Shown piece by piece: positions 33,309-44,339 of a stretch of DNA of 64,000 bases; the stretch's first letter is position 1; each line of letters opens with the position of its first letter. The DNA comes from Zwartia vadi (GTDB lineage Bacteria; Pseudomonadota; Gammaproteobacteria; Burkholderiales; Burkholderiaceae_B): assembly GCF_030410375.1 (NCBI RefSeq), contig NZ_JAUHHE010000001.1, forward strand, positions 186,001 to 250,000, read 5' to 3'. A model generated the notes under the pieces. The model saw only the letters and a program-made list of their open reading frames with translations, was not told the origin of the DNA and did no database searches. A program made the position numbers and the translations under genes.

Positions 33309-33333
33309 GAGGTCGCCTCGATCAAAACGCAGA

Positions 33334-33356
33334 GGGCAACGCGTTGTGCGTTGCCC
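33334..33356. terminator. Hairpin between glyA and nrdR
   Basis: A perfect 9-bp stem GGGCAACGC/GCGTTGCCC with a 5-nt loop lies just downstream of the glyA stop and 26 bp before the nrdR start. On the minus strand it is followed by CTCTGCGTTTT, a poor U-tract. It may partly terminate glyA transcripts or limit read-through into nrdR. Confidence 0.5.
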
Positions 33357-33361
33357 CTTGC

Positions 33362-34606
33362 TTAACGATAGACAGGAAACGCGGCAGTCAACGCATTGAC
33401 GCGCTCGCGGACCGATGCGATATTTGCTGGGTCACGTGGATTGTCAAACACGTCCGCAATCAGATTGCCTGTCAGCTCGGCTTCGGTTTCTTTAAAGCCG
33501 CGCGTGGTCATTGCAGGCGTACCCAAACGGATACCGCTTGTCACAAAGGGCTTTTCCGGATCGTTTGGAATCGAATTTTTGTTGACCGTGATGTGTGCTT
33601 CACCCAGAACGGCTTCGGCTTCTTTGCCCGTGATGCCCTTGGCACGCAGATCGACCAGCATGACATGGCTCTCGGTACGGCCCGACACAATCCGCAACCC
33701 GCGCTTGACCAACGTTTCGGCCAATACCTGGGCATTCTTGACGACTTGAGCGGCGTAGGCTTTGAACTCGGGCGTCGCAGCTTCGCGGAAAGCCACAGCT
33801 TTGGCCGCAATCACATGCATCAGGGGTCCGCCTTGGATACCGGGGAAAATCGCGGAATTAATCGCTTTTTCAAACTCCGCTTTCATCATGATGACCCCGC
33901 CACGAGGGCCACGCAGTGACTTGTGGGTTGTTGACGTCACAAAATCGGCATGTGGGACGGGATTCGGATAGGCACCGCCGGCCACCAGACCAGAGTAGTG
34001 CGCCACGTCCACCAACAACAAGGCGCCGTTATCTTTGGCAATACGAGCCAACCGCTCAAAATCCATGCGCAGGGAGTACGCGGAAGCGCCTGCGACGATC
34101 AACTTGGGTTTTTGCGTTTTAGCCAGTTGCTCGACCTTGTCATAGTCGAGCACTTCATTTGCATCGAGGCCGTACTGATGAAAGTTGTAGAGCTTACCTG
34201 AGGCATTCACGGATGCCCCATGCGTCAAGTGTCCACCTTCTGCCAAACTCATTCCCAATACGGAATCACCCGGCTTTAAGACAGCCAGATAGACAGCTTG
34301 GTTGGCCTGTGAACCCGAATTCGGCTGTACGTTGGCTGCTTCGGCACCAAACAAGGACTTCAGCCGATCAATCGCAAGCTGCTCGACCACGTCGACATAC
34401 TCGCAGCCACCGTAATAACGCTTGCCGGGGTAGCCCTCGGCATATTTATTGGTGAGCTGAGTGCCCTGTGCCTGCATCACTGCGGGACTGGCGTAGTTTT
34501 CGGAAGCGATCAGCTCGATATGCTGCTCTTGGCGCTTGTCCTCTTTCTGGATAGCGGCCCAGATATCGGGGTCCACGCGGTCTAATGTGAGTTTGCGATC
34601 AAACAT
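33362..34606 (-). CDS. glyA: Serine hydroxymethyltransferase
   Basis: A 414-residue PLP enzyme that interconverts serine and glycine and supplies one-carbon units. It starts [16 protein letters not shown]. Family motifs are [28 protein letters not shown], the PLP-Lys segment [14 protein letters not shown], and [13 protein letters not shown]. The ATG at 34606 has AGGA 5 nt upstream; the longer open frame has no family similarity. Confidence 0.96.
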   Translation of the reverse strand: MFDRKLTLDRVDPDIWAAIQKEDKRQEQHIELIASENYASPAVMQAQGTQLTNKYAEGYPGKRYYGGCEYVDVVEQLAIDRLKSLFGAEAANVQPNSGSQANQAVYLAVLKPGDSVLGMSLAEGGHLTHGASVNASGKLYNFHQYGLDANEVLDYDKVEQLAKTQKPKLIVAGASAYSLRMDFERLARIAKDNGALLLVDVAHYSGLVAGGAYPNPVPHADFVTSTTHKSLRGPRGGVIMMKAEFEKAINSAIFPGIQGGPLMHVIAAKAVAFREAATPEFKAYAAQVVKNAQVLAETLVKRGLRIVSGRTESHVMLVDLRAKGITGKEAEAVLGEAHITVNKNSIPNDPEKPFVTSGIRLGTPAMTTRGFKETEAELTGNLIADVFDNPRDPANIASVRERVNALTAAFPVYR

Positions 34607-34734
34607 AGGAATCCTGGCGAAAGTAAATGCGGTAAATGCGAAAATTGAATGCTGATAGTGTACTGCGCCTCGCACCCCCCGATGACTCAACATCTATAGG
34701 GTGTCTTGCGTGGTGTGACAAATGGTGTGACAAC

Positions 34735-35961
34735 TCAAGAAACGGTGACGCGGGCGAACTTGCGCTTGCCGACCTGCACCACATAGGTACCGGCACTGAC
34801 TTGCAAGCCTTTATCCTCGACACGATCGCCATCAATACGCACCCCGCCCTGTTCAACATTACGTTGTGCCTCAGCGCCGGAAGCCACCAGTCCGGCCTCG
34901 CGCAAGAGTTTCAAGATCCCAACCGGCGCACCAGCGAGGGTAACTTCTGGCATATTTTCAGGAATGGCGCCATCCCGGAATCGTGACTCAAAGGCTGCCA
35001 AAGCAGTCTCGGCCGCCGACTGCGAGTGAAAGCGCGCCACGATTTCCTGGGCAAGCATGACCTTGGCATCCCGGGGATTGCGCCCGGCATCGGTCTGCGC
35101 GCGCAACGCCGCAATGTCCTCCAAACTCCGGAAGGACAGTAAATTGAAGTATTTCCACATCATCGTGTCGGAAATCGACATGATTTTGCCAAAAATAGAC
35201 TCTGGTGCTTCGCCGATGCCGATGTAGTTATTTTTGGACTTAGACATCTTTTCGACGCCATCCGTACCCTCAAGCAGAGGCATTGTCAAAATGCACTGAG
35301 GCTCTTGACCATATTCCTTTTGCAGCTCTCTGCCGACCAGCAAATTAAACTTCTGGTCAGTCCCGCCAAGCTCCAGGTCCGCCTTCAGGGCGACCGAGTC
35401 GTAGCCCTGCATCAGCGGGTATAAAAACTCATGAACCGAAATCGGCACACCAGCCTTGAACCGCTTGGTAAAGTCATCGCGCTCCATCATGCGCGCCACG
35501 GTATAGCGCGAAGCAAGCTGGATCATGCCGCGTGCGCCCAAGGGATCGCACCACTCCGAGTTATAGCGAATCTCTGTTCGTGCGGGATCGAGCACCATAC
35601 TGGCTTGCGCGTAGTAGGTGCGGGCATTCTCCTCAATCTGCTCGCGCGTGAGGGGCGGACGAGTCGAATTGCGTCCGGACGGATCGCCAATCATGGACGT
35701 AAAGTCGCCAATCAGAAAAATGACTGTGTGACCGAGGTTCTGCAGCTGACGCATTTTATTGAGCACAACGGTGTGCCCAAGGTGAATATCAGGCGCAGTA
35801 GGATCCAATCCCAGCTTAACTCTCAGCGGTATCCCCGTCGCTTGACTTCGCGCAAGTTTTTGCGCAAATTCCGAGCGCACCAGAAGCTCTTCGCACCCGC
35901 GCTCAACAATACGCAAGTTAGCTTCTATTTCTGGGGTAATCGTGTATTTTGACGTAGACAT
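34735..35961 (-). CDS. tyrS: Tyrosyl-tRNA synthetase
   Basis: A 408-residue class I aminoacyl-tRNA synthetase. The HIGH-like motif is HLGHTVVL and the KMSKS motif is EKMSKSKNN, with the tyrosine-specific [12 protein letters not shown] region between. A C-terminal S4-like RNA-binding domain (about residues 345-405) has [12 protein letters not shown]. The start [13 protein letters not shown] at 35961 was chosen for family length. It is divergent from the M23 peptidase gene. Confidence 0.96.
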   Translation of the reverse strand: MSTSKYTITPEIEANLRIVERGCEELLVRSEFAQKLARSQATGIPLRVKLGLDPTAPDIHLGHTVVLNKMRQLQNLGHTVIFLIGDFTSMIGDPSGRNSTRPPLTREQIEENARTYYAQASMVLDPARTEIRYNSEWCDPLGARGMIQLASRYTVARMMERDDFTKRFKAGVPISVHEFLYPLMQGYDSVALKADLELGGTDQKFNLLVGRELQKEYGQEPQCILTMPLLEGTDGVEKMSKSKNNYIGIGEAPESIFGKIMSISDTMMWKYFNLLSFRSLEDIAALRAQTDAGRNPRDAKVMLAQEIVARFHSQSAAETALAAFESRFRDGAIPENMPEVTLAGAPVGILKLLREAGLVASGAEAQRNVEQGGVRIDGDRVEDKGLQVSAGTYVVQVGKRKFARVTVS

Positions 35962-36199
35962 AAAAGAAGTAAGCCAATTTGATCGGTGAAAGTGACAAAA
36001 AAAGCTGTTGGATCGCTCGAAATCGGCTAACATACTTTTTTACAAGACTGACATCATACGCAAACTAATCTTGCTCTGCCACGCAAAATCCGGCATGAGT
36101 GTGGCGTATAAGCATCGTTTTCTAACCGAATGATGCTGATGCTCAGATGTTGTCTCAGCAATGCTGTTTCTTTATATCAGTACATAGGATCTCTACCTG

Positions 36200-37663
36200 A
36201 TGCGTTTGAACAATCACCCGACAACCAAGCCCGCCCTCGCCCCAACAGCCCTTTCGCTGTCCGGTCAAAAAGAAGGACGCTCTGGCTTGTTGCGTGGCGT
36301 GGTCGTCAGTACAGTTCTAGTATTGGGTCTAGGTGCAGTCGCACTGGGCCTGATTCAACCAGCAAACGTGGACGCGGCCGATGGCCAAGCGGCCGCAGCG
36401 CGTGCAAACGAACCGATCCCTGAACAGCGCCTCGTTCTGAACGTAGTACCCGTGCCCGCACCCGACCCTGCCGAGGCCATTCCAGCCGAGCAGGCCCCAG
36501 AAGAAACACCCTACATCACAGAAACGCGCATTCGTTCTGGTGACACGCTAGCCACGGTTTTAAAAAGGCTGGATATTTCTGATTCAAATCTACTCAACTA
36601 TTTGACTCGTGAGCCTAAGGCTCGCTCCGTTTACAAGTTGATCGTCGGCCGCTCGATGCAAGCCGCTACCAACGATGACGGCGATCTGCTGTGGGTTCGC
36701 TACTATCACACCCCCAACGCGGATGCGAACGGTAACGGCACCGCCAAGACCCTCCAGATTACCGCCACGAAAAATGGTTTTGAAGCCGAAGAGCTACTCC
36801 AGCCCCTCGAGACACACATAGAGGTTGCAGTCGGAACGATTCGCTCCTCCCTCTTTGCAGCCACAGATCTTGCCGGCATTCCCGACGGCATCACCTCGCA
36901 GATGGCCGAAGTCCTCAGCAGCAAAGTAGACTTTTTGCGTGGCCTTCGGACCGGAGACCAATTCCGAGTCGTTTACGAGACCCGAACAATCGGTGGCCGT
37001 AACGCTGGCACAGGTCGCGTTCTGGCACTCGAATTCATTAATGACGGTAAAACACACAATGCAGTCTGGTTTAGCCCCGATGGCAAGACGGGCGGGTATT
37101 ACAACCTCGAAGGCGAAAGTCTGCGTGGCGCCTTTTTGCGTAGCGCCCTGAAGTTCTCCCGCATCAGCTCGACGTTCGGCATGCGCAAGCTCCCCGGTCT
37201 GCAAGCCTGGTCTGGCCATCACGCGGGGGTCGACTATGCGGCGCCAACCGGCACACCTATCCACGCCACAGCTGACGGCACCGTGGATTTCATCGGTTGG
37301 AAAAACGGTTATGGCAACACAATCGTTCTGAAACATCACAGCCGAATCACCACCCTGTATGCACACCAGAGTCGGTTTGCTCCCGGCCTCAAAGCTGGCA
37401 GCAAAGTCTCCCAAGGCGATTTGATTGGCTACGTTGGCTCCACAGGTTGGTCGACTGGGCCTCACTTGCATTATGAGTTTCGCGTCGCTGACAAGCCAAT
37501 CGACCCCTTGACCGCAACGGCAAACATGCCGGCTTCCCAGCCTCTGGCACCAGAACATCGCGAACTATTCGCACAGGTCGTGGCACCTTACAAACAGCAG
37601 CTGCAAGTGCTCGCCAAGTTTCAGGAAGCCGTTCCCGAAACGAGCAACGTTGCCAGCCGCTAA
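36200..37663 (+). CDS. M23 family metallopeptidase (OapA/LysM-like linker)
   Basis: A 487-residue cell-wall hydrolase. An N-terminal transmembrane helix (about residues 33-52) anchors it. The middle has a LysM/OapA-like segment (TRIRSGDTLATVLKRLDIS) and a periplasmic domain. The C-terminal M23 peptidase (about residues 320-435) has zinc and catalytic residues in HHAGVDYAAPTGTPIHA and GPHLHYEF. It probably cuts peptidoglycan cross-links during envelope growth. It precedes anmK, which recycles cell-wall sugar. Confidence 0.92.
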   Translation: MRLNNHPTTKPALAPTALSLSGQKEGRSGLLRGVVVSTVLVLGLGAVALGLIQPANVDAADGQAAAARANEPIPEQRLVLNVVPVPAPDPAEAIPAEQAPEETPYITETRIRSGDTLATVLKRLDISDSNLLNYLTREPKARSVYKLIVGRSMQAATNDDGDLLWVRYYHTPNADANGNGTAKTLQITATKNGFEAEELLQPLETHIEVAVGTIRSSLFAATDLAGIPDGITSQMAEVLSSKVDFLRGLRTGDQFRVVYETRTIGGRNAGTGRVLALEFINDGKTHNAVWFSPDGKTGGYYNLEGESLRGAFLRSALKFSRISSTFGMRKLPGLQAWSGHHAGVDYAAPTGTPIHATADGTVDFIGWKNGYGNTIVLKHHSRITTLYAHQSRFAPGLKAGSKVSQGDLIGYVGSTGWSTGPHLHYEFRVADKPIDPLTATANMPASQPLAPEHRELFAQVVAPYKQQLQVLAKFQEAVPETSNVASR

Positions 37664-37678
37664 AAGCCCGCCCTTCTC

Positions 37679-38827
37679 TTGTCTGAGACCTCGCTTTATA
37701 TCGGGCTGATGTCCGGTACAAGCTTGGATGGCGTGGATGCCGTCCTCGCGCGCTTTGACCAGCAGGGTCGACCCTTGATCCTCTCGCATGCCGCGGTGGA
37801 TTTTCCTCCATCACTTCGCACCGAATTTCTCAGTTTGAACGCTGCCGGCAACGACGAACTTGAACGCGCCGCACGTGCGGCAAACGAATTAGTTGATTTA
37901 TACGCACAAGCTGTGCAAGAGGTTTTAGCGCAAACTAAAATCGCCTCAAGTGAGGTAGCGGCACTGGGCGCACACGGACAAACTGTCAGGCACAGACCCG
38001 AACGTGGCTATACGATTCAACTTAATGCCCCAGCTAGACTTGCCGAATTGACAGGCATTAGCGTGATCGCCGATTTCCGTAGTCGGGATGTCGCTGCTGG
38101 CGGCCAAGGCGCGCCGCTTGTCCCGATTTTCCACGCAGGTGTGTTTTCTGCCCCCCACACGCGCGTTGTGCTCAATCTGGGTGGTATCGCCAACATCACC
38201 ATTCTGCGTCCTCAGCACCCACCTCAGGGCTTCGATACGGGGCCTGCGAATGTACTGATGGATATGTGGTGCGCGCAGCATACAGGGCACGCCTTTGACC
38301 GGGATGGCGCTTGGGGCGCATCTGGCGAGCCAGACCTGAAGCTATTGGCTTATCTCATAGACTCCGAGCCTTGGTTTAGCCTCGCAGCGCCAAAATCAAC
38401 CGGCCGTGACCTGTTCAATCGTTCCTGGCTCGACAAGCGGCTTGCTCAGTTTTTTTCTGAAAATCAAACGTCAGAAAACTCCGGCTCTAAAAACTTTGAC
38501 GCTCGCACCGCATTAAATATCCAAGCAACGTTAAGGAACCTGACTGCGCACACCGTCGCACAATGCATCCTGAACGAGGCGAGCGACACAAAGGAGCTAT
38601 TGGTGTGTGGCGGTGGTGCGCGCAATCTCGCTCTGATGGCGGAGCTACAAAAACTGATGCCCTGCCCCGTCAGAACGACGGATAGCGAGGGCATTGGTAC
38701 TCAAGATGTCGAAGCGCTTGCGTTTGCTTGGCTAGCCTGGGCACACCAGCATGGCGTGCCGGCCGGTCATCCGTCTGTCACGGGCGCAAGGGGCCCGCGC
38801 ATTCTTGGCGCTTGTTGGCCAGCCTAA
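37679..38827 (+). CDS. anmK: Anhydro-N-acetylmuramic acid kinase
   Basis: A 382-residue sugar kinase that phosphorylates and opens 1,6-anhydro-MurNAc during peptidoglycan recycling. Signatures are the N-terminal IGLMSGTSLDGVDAVLARFD, GAHGQTVRHRP, and the NLGGIANIT phosphate-binding stretch. Start is a TTG at 37679, 15 bp after the M23 gene stop; the next ATG would remove the first strand. The two genes probably form an operon. Confidence 0.94.
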   Translation: MSETSLYIGLMSGTSLDGVDAVLARFDQQGRPLILSHAAVDFPPSLRTEFLSLNAAGNDELERAARAANELVDLYAQAVQEVLAQTKIASSEVAALGAHGQTVRHRPERGYTIQLNAPARLAELTGISVIADFRSRDVAAGGQGAPLVPIFHAGVFSAPHTRVVLNLGGIANITILRPQHPPQGFDTGPANVLMDMWCAQHTGHAFDRDGAWGASGEPDLKLLAYLIDSEPWFSLAAPKSTGRDLFNRSWLDKRLAQFFSENQTSENSGSKNFDARTALNIQATLRNLTAHTVAQCILNEASDTKELLVCGGGARNLALMAELQKLMPCPVRTTDSEGIGTQDVEALAFAWLAWAHQHGVPAGHPSVTGARGPRILGACWPA

Positions 38828-38844
38828 ACGACTAGGCCAAAGTC

Positions 38845-39213
38845 TTAGACTGAGAACGAAGATCCGCAGCCACAGGTCGTTGTCGCGTTGGGATTGCGAA
38901 TCACAAACTGTGAGCCTTCGATGTCTTCTTTGTAATCAATCTCGGCGCCGACGAGATACTGAAAGCTCATCGGATCCACCAGCAAGGCTACGCCATTCTT
39001 TTCAAGTGTCGTGTCGTCTTCGTTGACGTCCTCGTCAAACGTGAATCCATACTGAAAACCCGAACAACCACCGCCCTGCACAAAAACGCGCAGCTTGAGA
39101 TTGGCGTTACCTTCCTCGATGAGGAGATCTTTGACCTTGGCGGCCGCAGAGTCCGTAAAAAGGATAGGCGTCGGAGGGGCCTGTAAATCAACAGTTTGGC
39201 TCAATGTGCTCAT
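38845..39213 (-). CDS. erpA: Iron-sulfur cluster insertion protein ErpA
   Basis: A 122-residue A-type carrier that delivers Fe-S clusters. The three cluster cysteines lie in [11 protein letters not shown] and [12 protein letters not shown]. The start [10 protein letters not shown] (39213) fits family length. The gene converges on anmK with only 17 bp between. Confidence 0.95.
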   Translation of the reverse strand: MSTLSQTVDLQAPPTPILFTDSAAAKVKDLLIEEGNANLKLRVFVQGGGCSGFQYGFTFDEDVNEDDTTLEKNGVALLVDPMSFQYLVGAEIDYKEDIEGSQFVIRNPNATTTCGCGSSFSV

Positions 39214-39318
39214 TTTTAGCTCCTGCCCTGGTTCAGGGCGACTTTCGCGATCAATCTGATGTAAGCGTCGGAGATACCCGACTAAGTTGCTCAACTATAC
39301 CGCAAACGGGGTGCCTAA

Positions 39319-40062
39319 TTAAAGATCAACCTTGCGCGAAGCAAGGACAATGTCACCAGACAAAATGCTGACCGTAACCGAGGTCGGTTCAAAATCAACG
39401 GGCATGGCGAGGACGCCCTGGCTGCGTTGAAACTGGTCAAAACTTAATTTGAGGCTGTCTTGATCCTGTGTCGCAGCCCCCAGGGTATTGACGGGCGAAT
39501 TGGAGTTGCTGTTTTTAACAACAACGCTTTGGGATGACTGCAACACTGCCGTCATCTCTTTTCCGTCTTTCATTCCAGAGGCAACAAATTGCAAACGACC
39601 ATTGAATCGCTCACCCGGCTTGCCGCTGCGCATCAGAAGCACTCTAAACCTGAGGTCTTGATTCTGTCGCTCCAACTCAACCGCTCGCACCGCAATCGCA
39701 CCCTGCGGACCAGGCGGTAACAGTTGCTCATAGAAAGCCAGATGATCTTTGTTGCGACCCAGCTCTTCTTGAAGCGCGGCGAGACTTTTTTCCAACTCCG
39801 CACGAGCAGCTTGCTCGATCGTCAACTCTTGTCGAATCTGCTGCGCACGCGCGTTGGCATCATTGATTTTCGCCTCAAGTTCCATGCGAAGCTGTGCCTG
39901 AGCGGCCTGCTGGGTGCGCAACTGTATTGCCAGCGCATCCGGACCCGAGTGTTGAGCCAAATACACACCCGCCCCAATACCCGCAGCGATCAACAACAGC
40001 GCACCAAGCACCCAGAACACAAGTGTTTTAAAAGGGGACTTGGGGCCGGATAACTCGCTCAA
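39319..40062 (-). CDS. DUF6776-like membrane coiled-coil protein
   Basis: About 247 residues. One N-terminal transmembrane helix (FKTLVFWVLGALLLIAAGIG) is followed by a coiled coil rich in Gln/Ala/Glu (about residues 38-110), then a beta-rich periplasmic domain with LKLSFDQFQRSQGVLAMP near the end. Similar proteins (DUF6776) sit between erpA and argC in Alcaligenaceae; their function is unknown. A TTG at 40062 preceded by GAGGGGG is the likely start. The upstream gene argC ends 11 bp before. Confidence 0.7.
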   Translation of the reverse strand: MSELSGPKSPFKTLVFWVLGALLLIAAGIGAGVYLAQHSGPDALAIQLRTQQAAQAQLRMELEAKINDANARAQQIRQELTIEQAARAELEKSLAALQEELGRNKDHLAFYEQLLPPGPQGAIAVRAVELERQNQDLRFRVLLMRSGKPGERFNGRLQFVASGMKDGKEMTAVLQSSQSVVVKNSNSNSPVNTLGAATQDQDSLKLSFDQFQRSQGVLAMPVDFEPTSVTVSILSGDIVLASRKVDL

Positions 40063-40072
40063 CAGAACCCCC

Positions 40073-41134
40073 TCAAGGCAAAATCGCGACTTGATTGAGG
40101 CCGACGGTATCAGGCAGACCAAACATGAGATTCATATTTTGAATCGCTTGGCCTGCAGCCCCTTTGACAAGGTTGTCCTGCACAACCAGAATGATCAGAC
40201 GGTCACCGTTACCGGGGCGATGCAAGGCGATACGCAACGCATTGGAGGCGCGCACAGAGCGTGTGTCCGGCAAACTGCCTGCGGGCATCACATCGACAAA
40301 CGCCTCTTTGGCATAACGCTGCTCGAACAAGGCTTGAAAATCTGTGTCTCGCGCCTCAGGCAAAATCCGCACATAAATCGTGCTGAGCATGCCGCGAATC
40401 ATCGGCACCAGATGCGGAACAAAGGTCAAGCCAACCGAGGTGCCCGCGAGGCGGTCAAGCTGGGCCTTGATTTCAGGATGATGGCGGTGACCCGCGACAC
40501 CATAAGCTTTGAAATTGTCACCCGCCTCTGAAAACAGCATCCCCACTTCGGCTTTGCGACCTGCACCGCTCACGCCGGACTTGGAGTCGGAAATGATGTC
40601 GGAGGTATCGATCATAGGCTTGCCCCCAAGCAATGGAGCCAAGCCCAGCAAAATCGTTGTGGGATAACATCCTGGATTCCCGACCACGCGCGCACGCGTA
40701 ATGGCTTCACGATTGAGCTCGACCAATCCATAGACGGCTTCCTCGAGTACTTCAGGGCAGGTATGCGGGATTTTGTACCAGTGCTCAAACGTCGCGATAT
40801 CTTTTAGACGAAAGTCTGACGCCAGATCAATGATGCGCACACCAGCGGCGAGCAACTCTTTGGCTTGGCTCATCGCCACACCATGCGGTGTCGCAAAAAA
40901 CACCACATCGCAACCCGTCAGCGGCGCTTTCTCAGGCGAGGAAAACGCCAACTTTACATGCCCTCTCAGGTTGGGAAACATCTCAGCGACAGGCATGCCA
41001 TCTTCTTTGCGCGAAGTAATGGCGTGAAGATCGACCTGGGGATGCTGAGACAAAATACGCAGCAGTTCGACACCGGTATAACCTGTGCCACCCACGATAC
41101 CAACCTTGATACGCTTTGATGCTGTTTGTGCCAT
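40073..41134 (-). CDS. argC: N-acetyl-gamma-glutamyl-phosphate reductase
   Basis: A 353-residue arginine-biosynthetic dehydrogenase. The N-terminal NADP fold is [18 protein letters not shown], and the catalytic cysteine lies in [11 protein letters not shown]. The substrate-binding HRHHPEI histidines are present. The start [11 protein letters not shown] is at 41134. It lies downstream of rpsI-rplM but is separated by a strong terminator. Confidence 0.95.
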   Translation of the reverse strand: MAQTASKRIKVGIVGGTGYTGVELLRILSQHPQVDLHAITSRKEDGMPVAEMFPNLRGHVKLAFSSPEKAPLTGCDVVFFATPHGVAMSQAKELLAAGVRIIDLASDFRLKDIATFEHWYKIPHTCPEVLEEAVYGLVELNREAITRARVVGNPGCYPTTILLGLAPLLGGKPMIDTSDIISDSKSGVSGAGRKAEVGMLFSEAGDNFKAYGVAGHRHHPEIKAQLDRLAGTSVGLTFVPHLVPMIRGMLSTIYVRILPEARDTDFQALFEQRYAKEAFVDVMPAGSLPDTRSVRASNALRIALHRPGNGDRLIILVVQDNLVKGAAGQAIQNMNLMFGLPDTVGLNQVAILP

Positions 41135-41253
41135 GAGAGTGTGCTCCTGAGAGTCCGCTGCAAGCGGATGCACGATTTAAATGATGTCCACATTATCCCA
41201 TGCGTTCAAATTTCGATGGGGGCAAAACAAAAGGGACTCAAAGTTGAGGCGCC

Positions 41254-41288
41254 AAAACAAACAGGCCGCTTGCGCGGCCTGTTTGTTT
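41254..41288. terminator. Strong terminator after rpsI (works on both strands)
   Basis: A perfect 15-bp stem AAACAAACAGGCCGC/GCGGCCTGTTTGTTT closes a 4-nt loop. On the minus strand it is followed by a T-rich stretch (GTTTGTTTT within the stem end and beyond), consistent with termination of the rplM-rpsI transcript. Confidence 0.85.
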
Positions 41289-41334
41289 CGAGATCCCGAA
41301 GGATCTCGCGCTTGAGTCGTCAGCGCATGCGTAA

Positions 41335-41727
41335 TTAACGCTTGCTGAACTGCTTGCGACGACGGGCTTTGTGGAAACCGACTTTCTTACGTTCGACTTC
41401 ACGGGCATCGCGTGTGACAAAGCCGGCTTTCGACAGCGCGGACTTGAGCGTTGCGTCGTAGTCAATCAGCGCACGGGTGATGCCGTGACGCACCGCACCC
41501 GCCTGGCCGCTTTCGCCGCCACCGTGCACGTTGATATGAAAATCAAACGAAGCAGTATGGCCAGTCAGCTCAAGAGGCTGACGAACCACCATGCGACCAG
41601 TTTCACGGGCGAAGTACTCGTCAACGGGTTTGCCGTTCACGACGATCTTGCCTGCACCTTTTTTCATGAAGACACGAGCCACCGAAGTCTTGCGGCGGCC
41701 GGTTCCGTAATTCCAATTACCGATCAT
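41335..41727 (-). CDS. rpsI: Ribosomal protein S9
   Basis: A 130-residue ribosomal protein with the [19 protein letters not shown] start, the [19 protein letters not shown] loop, and a basic C-terminus [11 protein letters not shown] whose terminal Arg reaches the ribosomal P site. It follows rplM by 9 bp in one operon. Confidence 0.97.
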   Translation of the reverse strand: MIGNWNYGTGRRKTSVARVFMKKGAGKIVVNGKPVDEYFARETGRMVVRQPLELTGHTASFDFHINVHGGGESGQAGAVRHGITRALIDYDATLKSALSKAGFVTRDAREVERKKVGFHKARRRKQFSKR

Positions 41728-41736
41728 GGCCTGTCC

Positions 41737-42165
41737 TTAAAATTCGAGGGGCTGTGGCTGTTGGGCAGAGTGCGGATGCTCGGCACCAGCATAGACCTTC
41801 AGCTTTTTAATCATCGCGTAACCCAAAGGACCTTTGGGCAACATGCCCTTGACGGCCTTCTGAACTGCGCGACCCGGAAAACGCTCTTGCATTTTTGCAA
41901 AGTTCGATTCGCGAATACCACCTGGGTATGTCGTGTGACGGAAATATTTTTTGTCTTGCGACTTATTACCGGTTACGACGATTTCAGCTGCGTTGATAAT
42001 GACGATGTAATCGCCAGTATCAACGTGAGGCGTGAATTCTGGTTTGTGTTTACCGCGCAAACGACGTGCGACTTCGCTGGCCACACGACCGAGGACTTTG
42101 CCCTTGGCGTCAATCACGAACCAGTCACGCTTGACTTCATGCGGCTTGGCCACAAATGTCTTCAT
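41737..42165 (-). CDS. rplM: Ribosomal protein L13
   Basis: A 142-residue large-subunit protein. It has the [19 protein letters not shown] and [17 protein letters not shown] motifs and the central [18 protein letters not shown]. It is the first gene of the rplM-rpsI operon. The region before it (42166-42375) is about 210 bp and should hold the promoter. No L13/S9 leader element was recognised. Confidence 0.97.
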   Translation of the reverse strand: MKTFVAKPHEVKRDWFVIDAKGKVLGRVASEVARRLRGKHKPEFTPHVDTGDYIVIINAAEIVVTGNKSQDKKYFRHTTYPGGIRESNFAKMQERFPGRAVQKAVKGMLPKGPLGYAMIKKLKVYAGAEHPHSAQQPQPLEF

Positions 42166-42375
42166 GATTGGATCCTAATAAATTCTCTCTGGGACCATCC
42201 CGGAAAGACTTCCCCTGATTGTTAGTCCAGCATTCATTGCCAAAGCGTTGTTACCCGCCCGTGCAGTTTGAAATACAGAAAACGCCGGCACTAAAAACCA
42301 AAGTTTTGACCCCAAAAAGGTGTCATTACTCGGGGAAAGCCTTTGATTCTACAACAAAATCCAGCTTCAAGCCAA

Positions 42376-43743
42376 CTAGGTCCCAGCAATGGCCATCCGC
42401 TCAATCAAGATCGAGCCGGTCGTCTTGCTGCCACGGGTGATGGTGTCGGCGCCTACCGCCACAATCTGGGCAAACATCTCCTTTAAATTGCCTGCGATCG
42501 TAATTTCCTCAACCGCATGCTGAATTTGCCCGTTTTGAACCCAGTAACCGAAGGCGCCACGTGAGTAGTCGCCCGTCACATAGTTCACGCCCTGACCAAT
42601 GAGTTCAGTCACAAGCAAGCCCGTACCCATTTTGCGCAACATCGCCTCAAAAGTATCCTTGCGCTTGGTCAGCGAAGATTTCAAGACAAGATTGTGCGAG
42701 CCGCCCGCGTTGCCTGTGGTCTGCATGCCCAGTTTGCGCGCCGTATAGGAGGACAAAAAATAACCCTGCAATACACCCGCGCTCACCACATCACGCGCCT
42801 GGGTTTTGACGCCCTCTTCGTCAAAAGGCGAACTACCCATCGCCCCTTTGATGTGAGGATTTTCATGAATGCTGACATGACCAGGGAAAATCTGGCGCCC
42901 GAGCGAGTCGAGCAAAAAGCTTGTCTGGCGATACAGGGCACCGCCACTTGTTGCATGCGTCAAAGCACCCAGAAGACCGAGGGCCAGAGGCGCTTCGAAC
43001 AAGACGGGGAAATGTCCCGTTGGAATGCGACGAGCTGACAAGCGGGCGAGTGCGCGTTCGGCAGCGTAGCGCCCCACCGCCGCAGGATCGGCCAGACGAT
43101 CCGCGCGACGGTCACTGGTATACCAGTAGTCGCGCTGCATGGCACGTCCGCGCCCGGCAATCGGCGAGACAGACAAGCCGTGCCTGGAATATGCGTAACC
43201 GTCTAGAAATCCTCTTGTGTTACCCAGGACAAAATGGCCTTCGTGCGTATCGACGCCCGCGCCTTCAGTATTAGTGATGCGCTTGTCTGTGGCCAGCGCG
43301 GCGCGCTCAGCCTGTACCGCAAGCTCAGTGGCTTCATCGACACTGATCGCCCACGGGTGATGCAACTGGAGATTGTTTTTCACACCAATCGCCAGCTGCT
43401 CAGCCTCAGGCAGACCGGCAGCCGGGTCCTCGGCGGTATAGCGGGCGATGTGCCAGGCGGCCTCCACCGTCTCGCGCAGTGCTTGGGTGGAAAAGTCAGA
43501 AGTCGAGGCTGAACCGCGGCGTTGACCCGCGAAAACGGTCACATCCAGTGAGCGATCCCGCGTCTGTTCAACCGTTTCCACTTTGCCCTTGCGAACCGAA
43601 ACGGCCAACCCTCGGCCCTCGGAAACCTCGGCAGCCGCGTCACTCGCCCCCAAACTTTGGGCATGTTTGAGTGCCTGCGTCACTAAATCCTCGAAAATCG
43701 GGCGATTTTCAGCAACTGGAAGAAAAGAAATTGATGTAGCCAT
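42376..43743 (-). CDS. pmbA: Metalloprotease PmbA (TldE)
   Basis: A 455-residue protein of the TldD/PmbA family. It matches the EVSEGRGLAVSVRKGKVET N-terminal segment, the NTEGAGVDTHEGHFVLGNT block and the C-terminal GYWVQNGQIQHAVEEITIAGN motif. TldD/TldE form a hetero-oligomer that digests unfolded peptides such as microcin B17 precursor and CcdA. TldD carries the metal-binding site; PmbA is the partner. It is divergent from darP. Confidence 0.93.
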   Translation of the reverse strand: MATSISFLPVAENRPIFEDLVTQALKHAQSLGASDAAAEVSEGRGLAVSVRKGKVETVEQTRDRSLDVTVFAGQRRGSASTSDFSTQALRETVEAAWHIARYTAEDPAAGLPEAEQLAIGVKNNLQLHHPWAISVDEATELAVQAERAALATDKRITNTEGAGVDTHEGHFVLGNTRGFLDGYAYSRHGLSVSPIAGRGRAMQRDYWYTSDRRADRLADPAAVGRYAAERALARLSARRIPTGHFPVLFEAPLALGLLGALTHATSGGALYRQTSFLLDSLGRQIFPGHVSIHENPHIKGAMGSSPFDEEGVKTQARDVVSAGVLQGYFLSSYTARKLGMQTTGNAGGSHNLVLKSSLTKRKDTFEAMLRKMGTGLLVTELIGQGVNYVTGDYSRGAFGYWVQNGQIQHAVEEITIAGNLKEMFAQIVAVGADTITRGSKTTGSILIERMAIAGT

Positions 43744-43778
43744 ATTAGTCCGTTAGCGTGAGGCTTTATGATAGCTCT

Positions 43779-44339
43779 ATGACACAAGAATTACCTCAAA
43801 CACCCGACGGGACCGATGAGTCCCCATATGACGGCCCAAGCAAGTCGCAGTTAAAACGCGAAATGCATGCTTTGGTCGACCTTGGACGCGAGCTGGTGGA
43901 CCTGTCCCCTGAGCGTCTCAAACAACTGCCGTTGGCCGAACGCCTCTATGACGCGATCCGCCTGGCGCAGCGCACGACGAGCCGGGAGGGTCTGCGCCGA
44001 CAGATCCACTTTGTCGGCAAACTGATGCGCGACGCCCCCGCTGACGAGATTCGCACGATGCTTGAAACATGGAAACATGGCTCGCGCGAGCAGACACGGG
44101 CGATGCATCGGCTCGAAGCGCTGAGAGACCGGCTCCTCAAAGACGATGCGGCCTTCACGGCATTTCTGGAAAAATATCCGCATGCGGATATTCAGCATAT
44201 TCGCACGCTCATTCGCGAAGGCCGCAAGGAAGCCACAGCCAACGAGTCACTCCGTCCTGGACAAGAGCCGCAACGCAAACACTACCGCGCGCTCTTCCAA
44301 GCCCTCAAAAACCTTCAAGATCCGGATACAGAAGCATGA
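43779..44339 (+). CDS. darP: Ribosome biogenesis factor DarP (YjgA)
   Basis: A 186-residue cytosolic helical protein with [22 protein letters not shown] and [23 protein letters not shown], hallmarks of YjgA/DarP. It assists 50S subunit assembly. ATG at 43779 ([11 protein letters not shown]). Its stop overlaps the start of the esterase gene (ATGA), and in this clade it lies beside pmbA. Confidence 0.92.
   Translation: MTQELPQTPDGTDESPYDGPSKSQLKREMHALVDLGRELVDLSPERLKQLPLAERLYDAIRLAQRTTSREGLRRQIHFVGKLMRDAPADEIRTMLETWKHGSREQTRAMHRLEALRDRLLKDDAAFTAFLEKYPHADIQHIRTLIREGRKEATANESLRPGQEPQRKHYRALFQALKNLQDPDTEA

Noticed and set aside
33344..33919. A 191-codon frame antisense to glyA
   Set aside because: glyA has all SHMT motifs; the antisense reading shows none.
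36794..37558. A 254-codon open frame antisense to the M23 peptidase gene
   Set aside because: The plus-strand gene has clear M23 motifs. The antisense product is Cys- and Gly-rich without a family match or plausible start site.
41371..42225. A 284-codon open frame antisense to rpsI and rplM
   Set aside because: It lies fully across two certain ribosomal-protein genes on the other strand, has no recognisable motif, and its openness follows from the codon bias of the real genes.
42166..42375. A possible ribosomal-protein leader autoregulatory RNA before rplM
   Set aside because: I could not find a stable fold or a known L13/S9 leader pattern in this 210-bp stretch; it is treated as plain promoter region.
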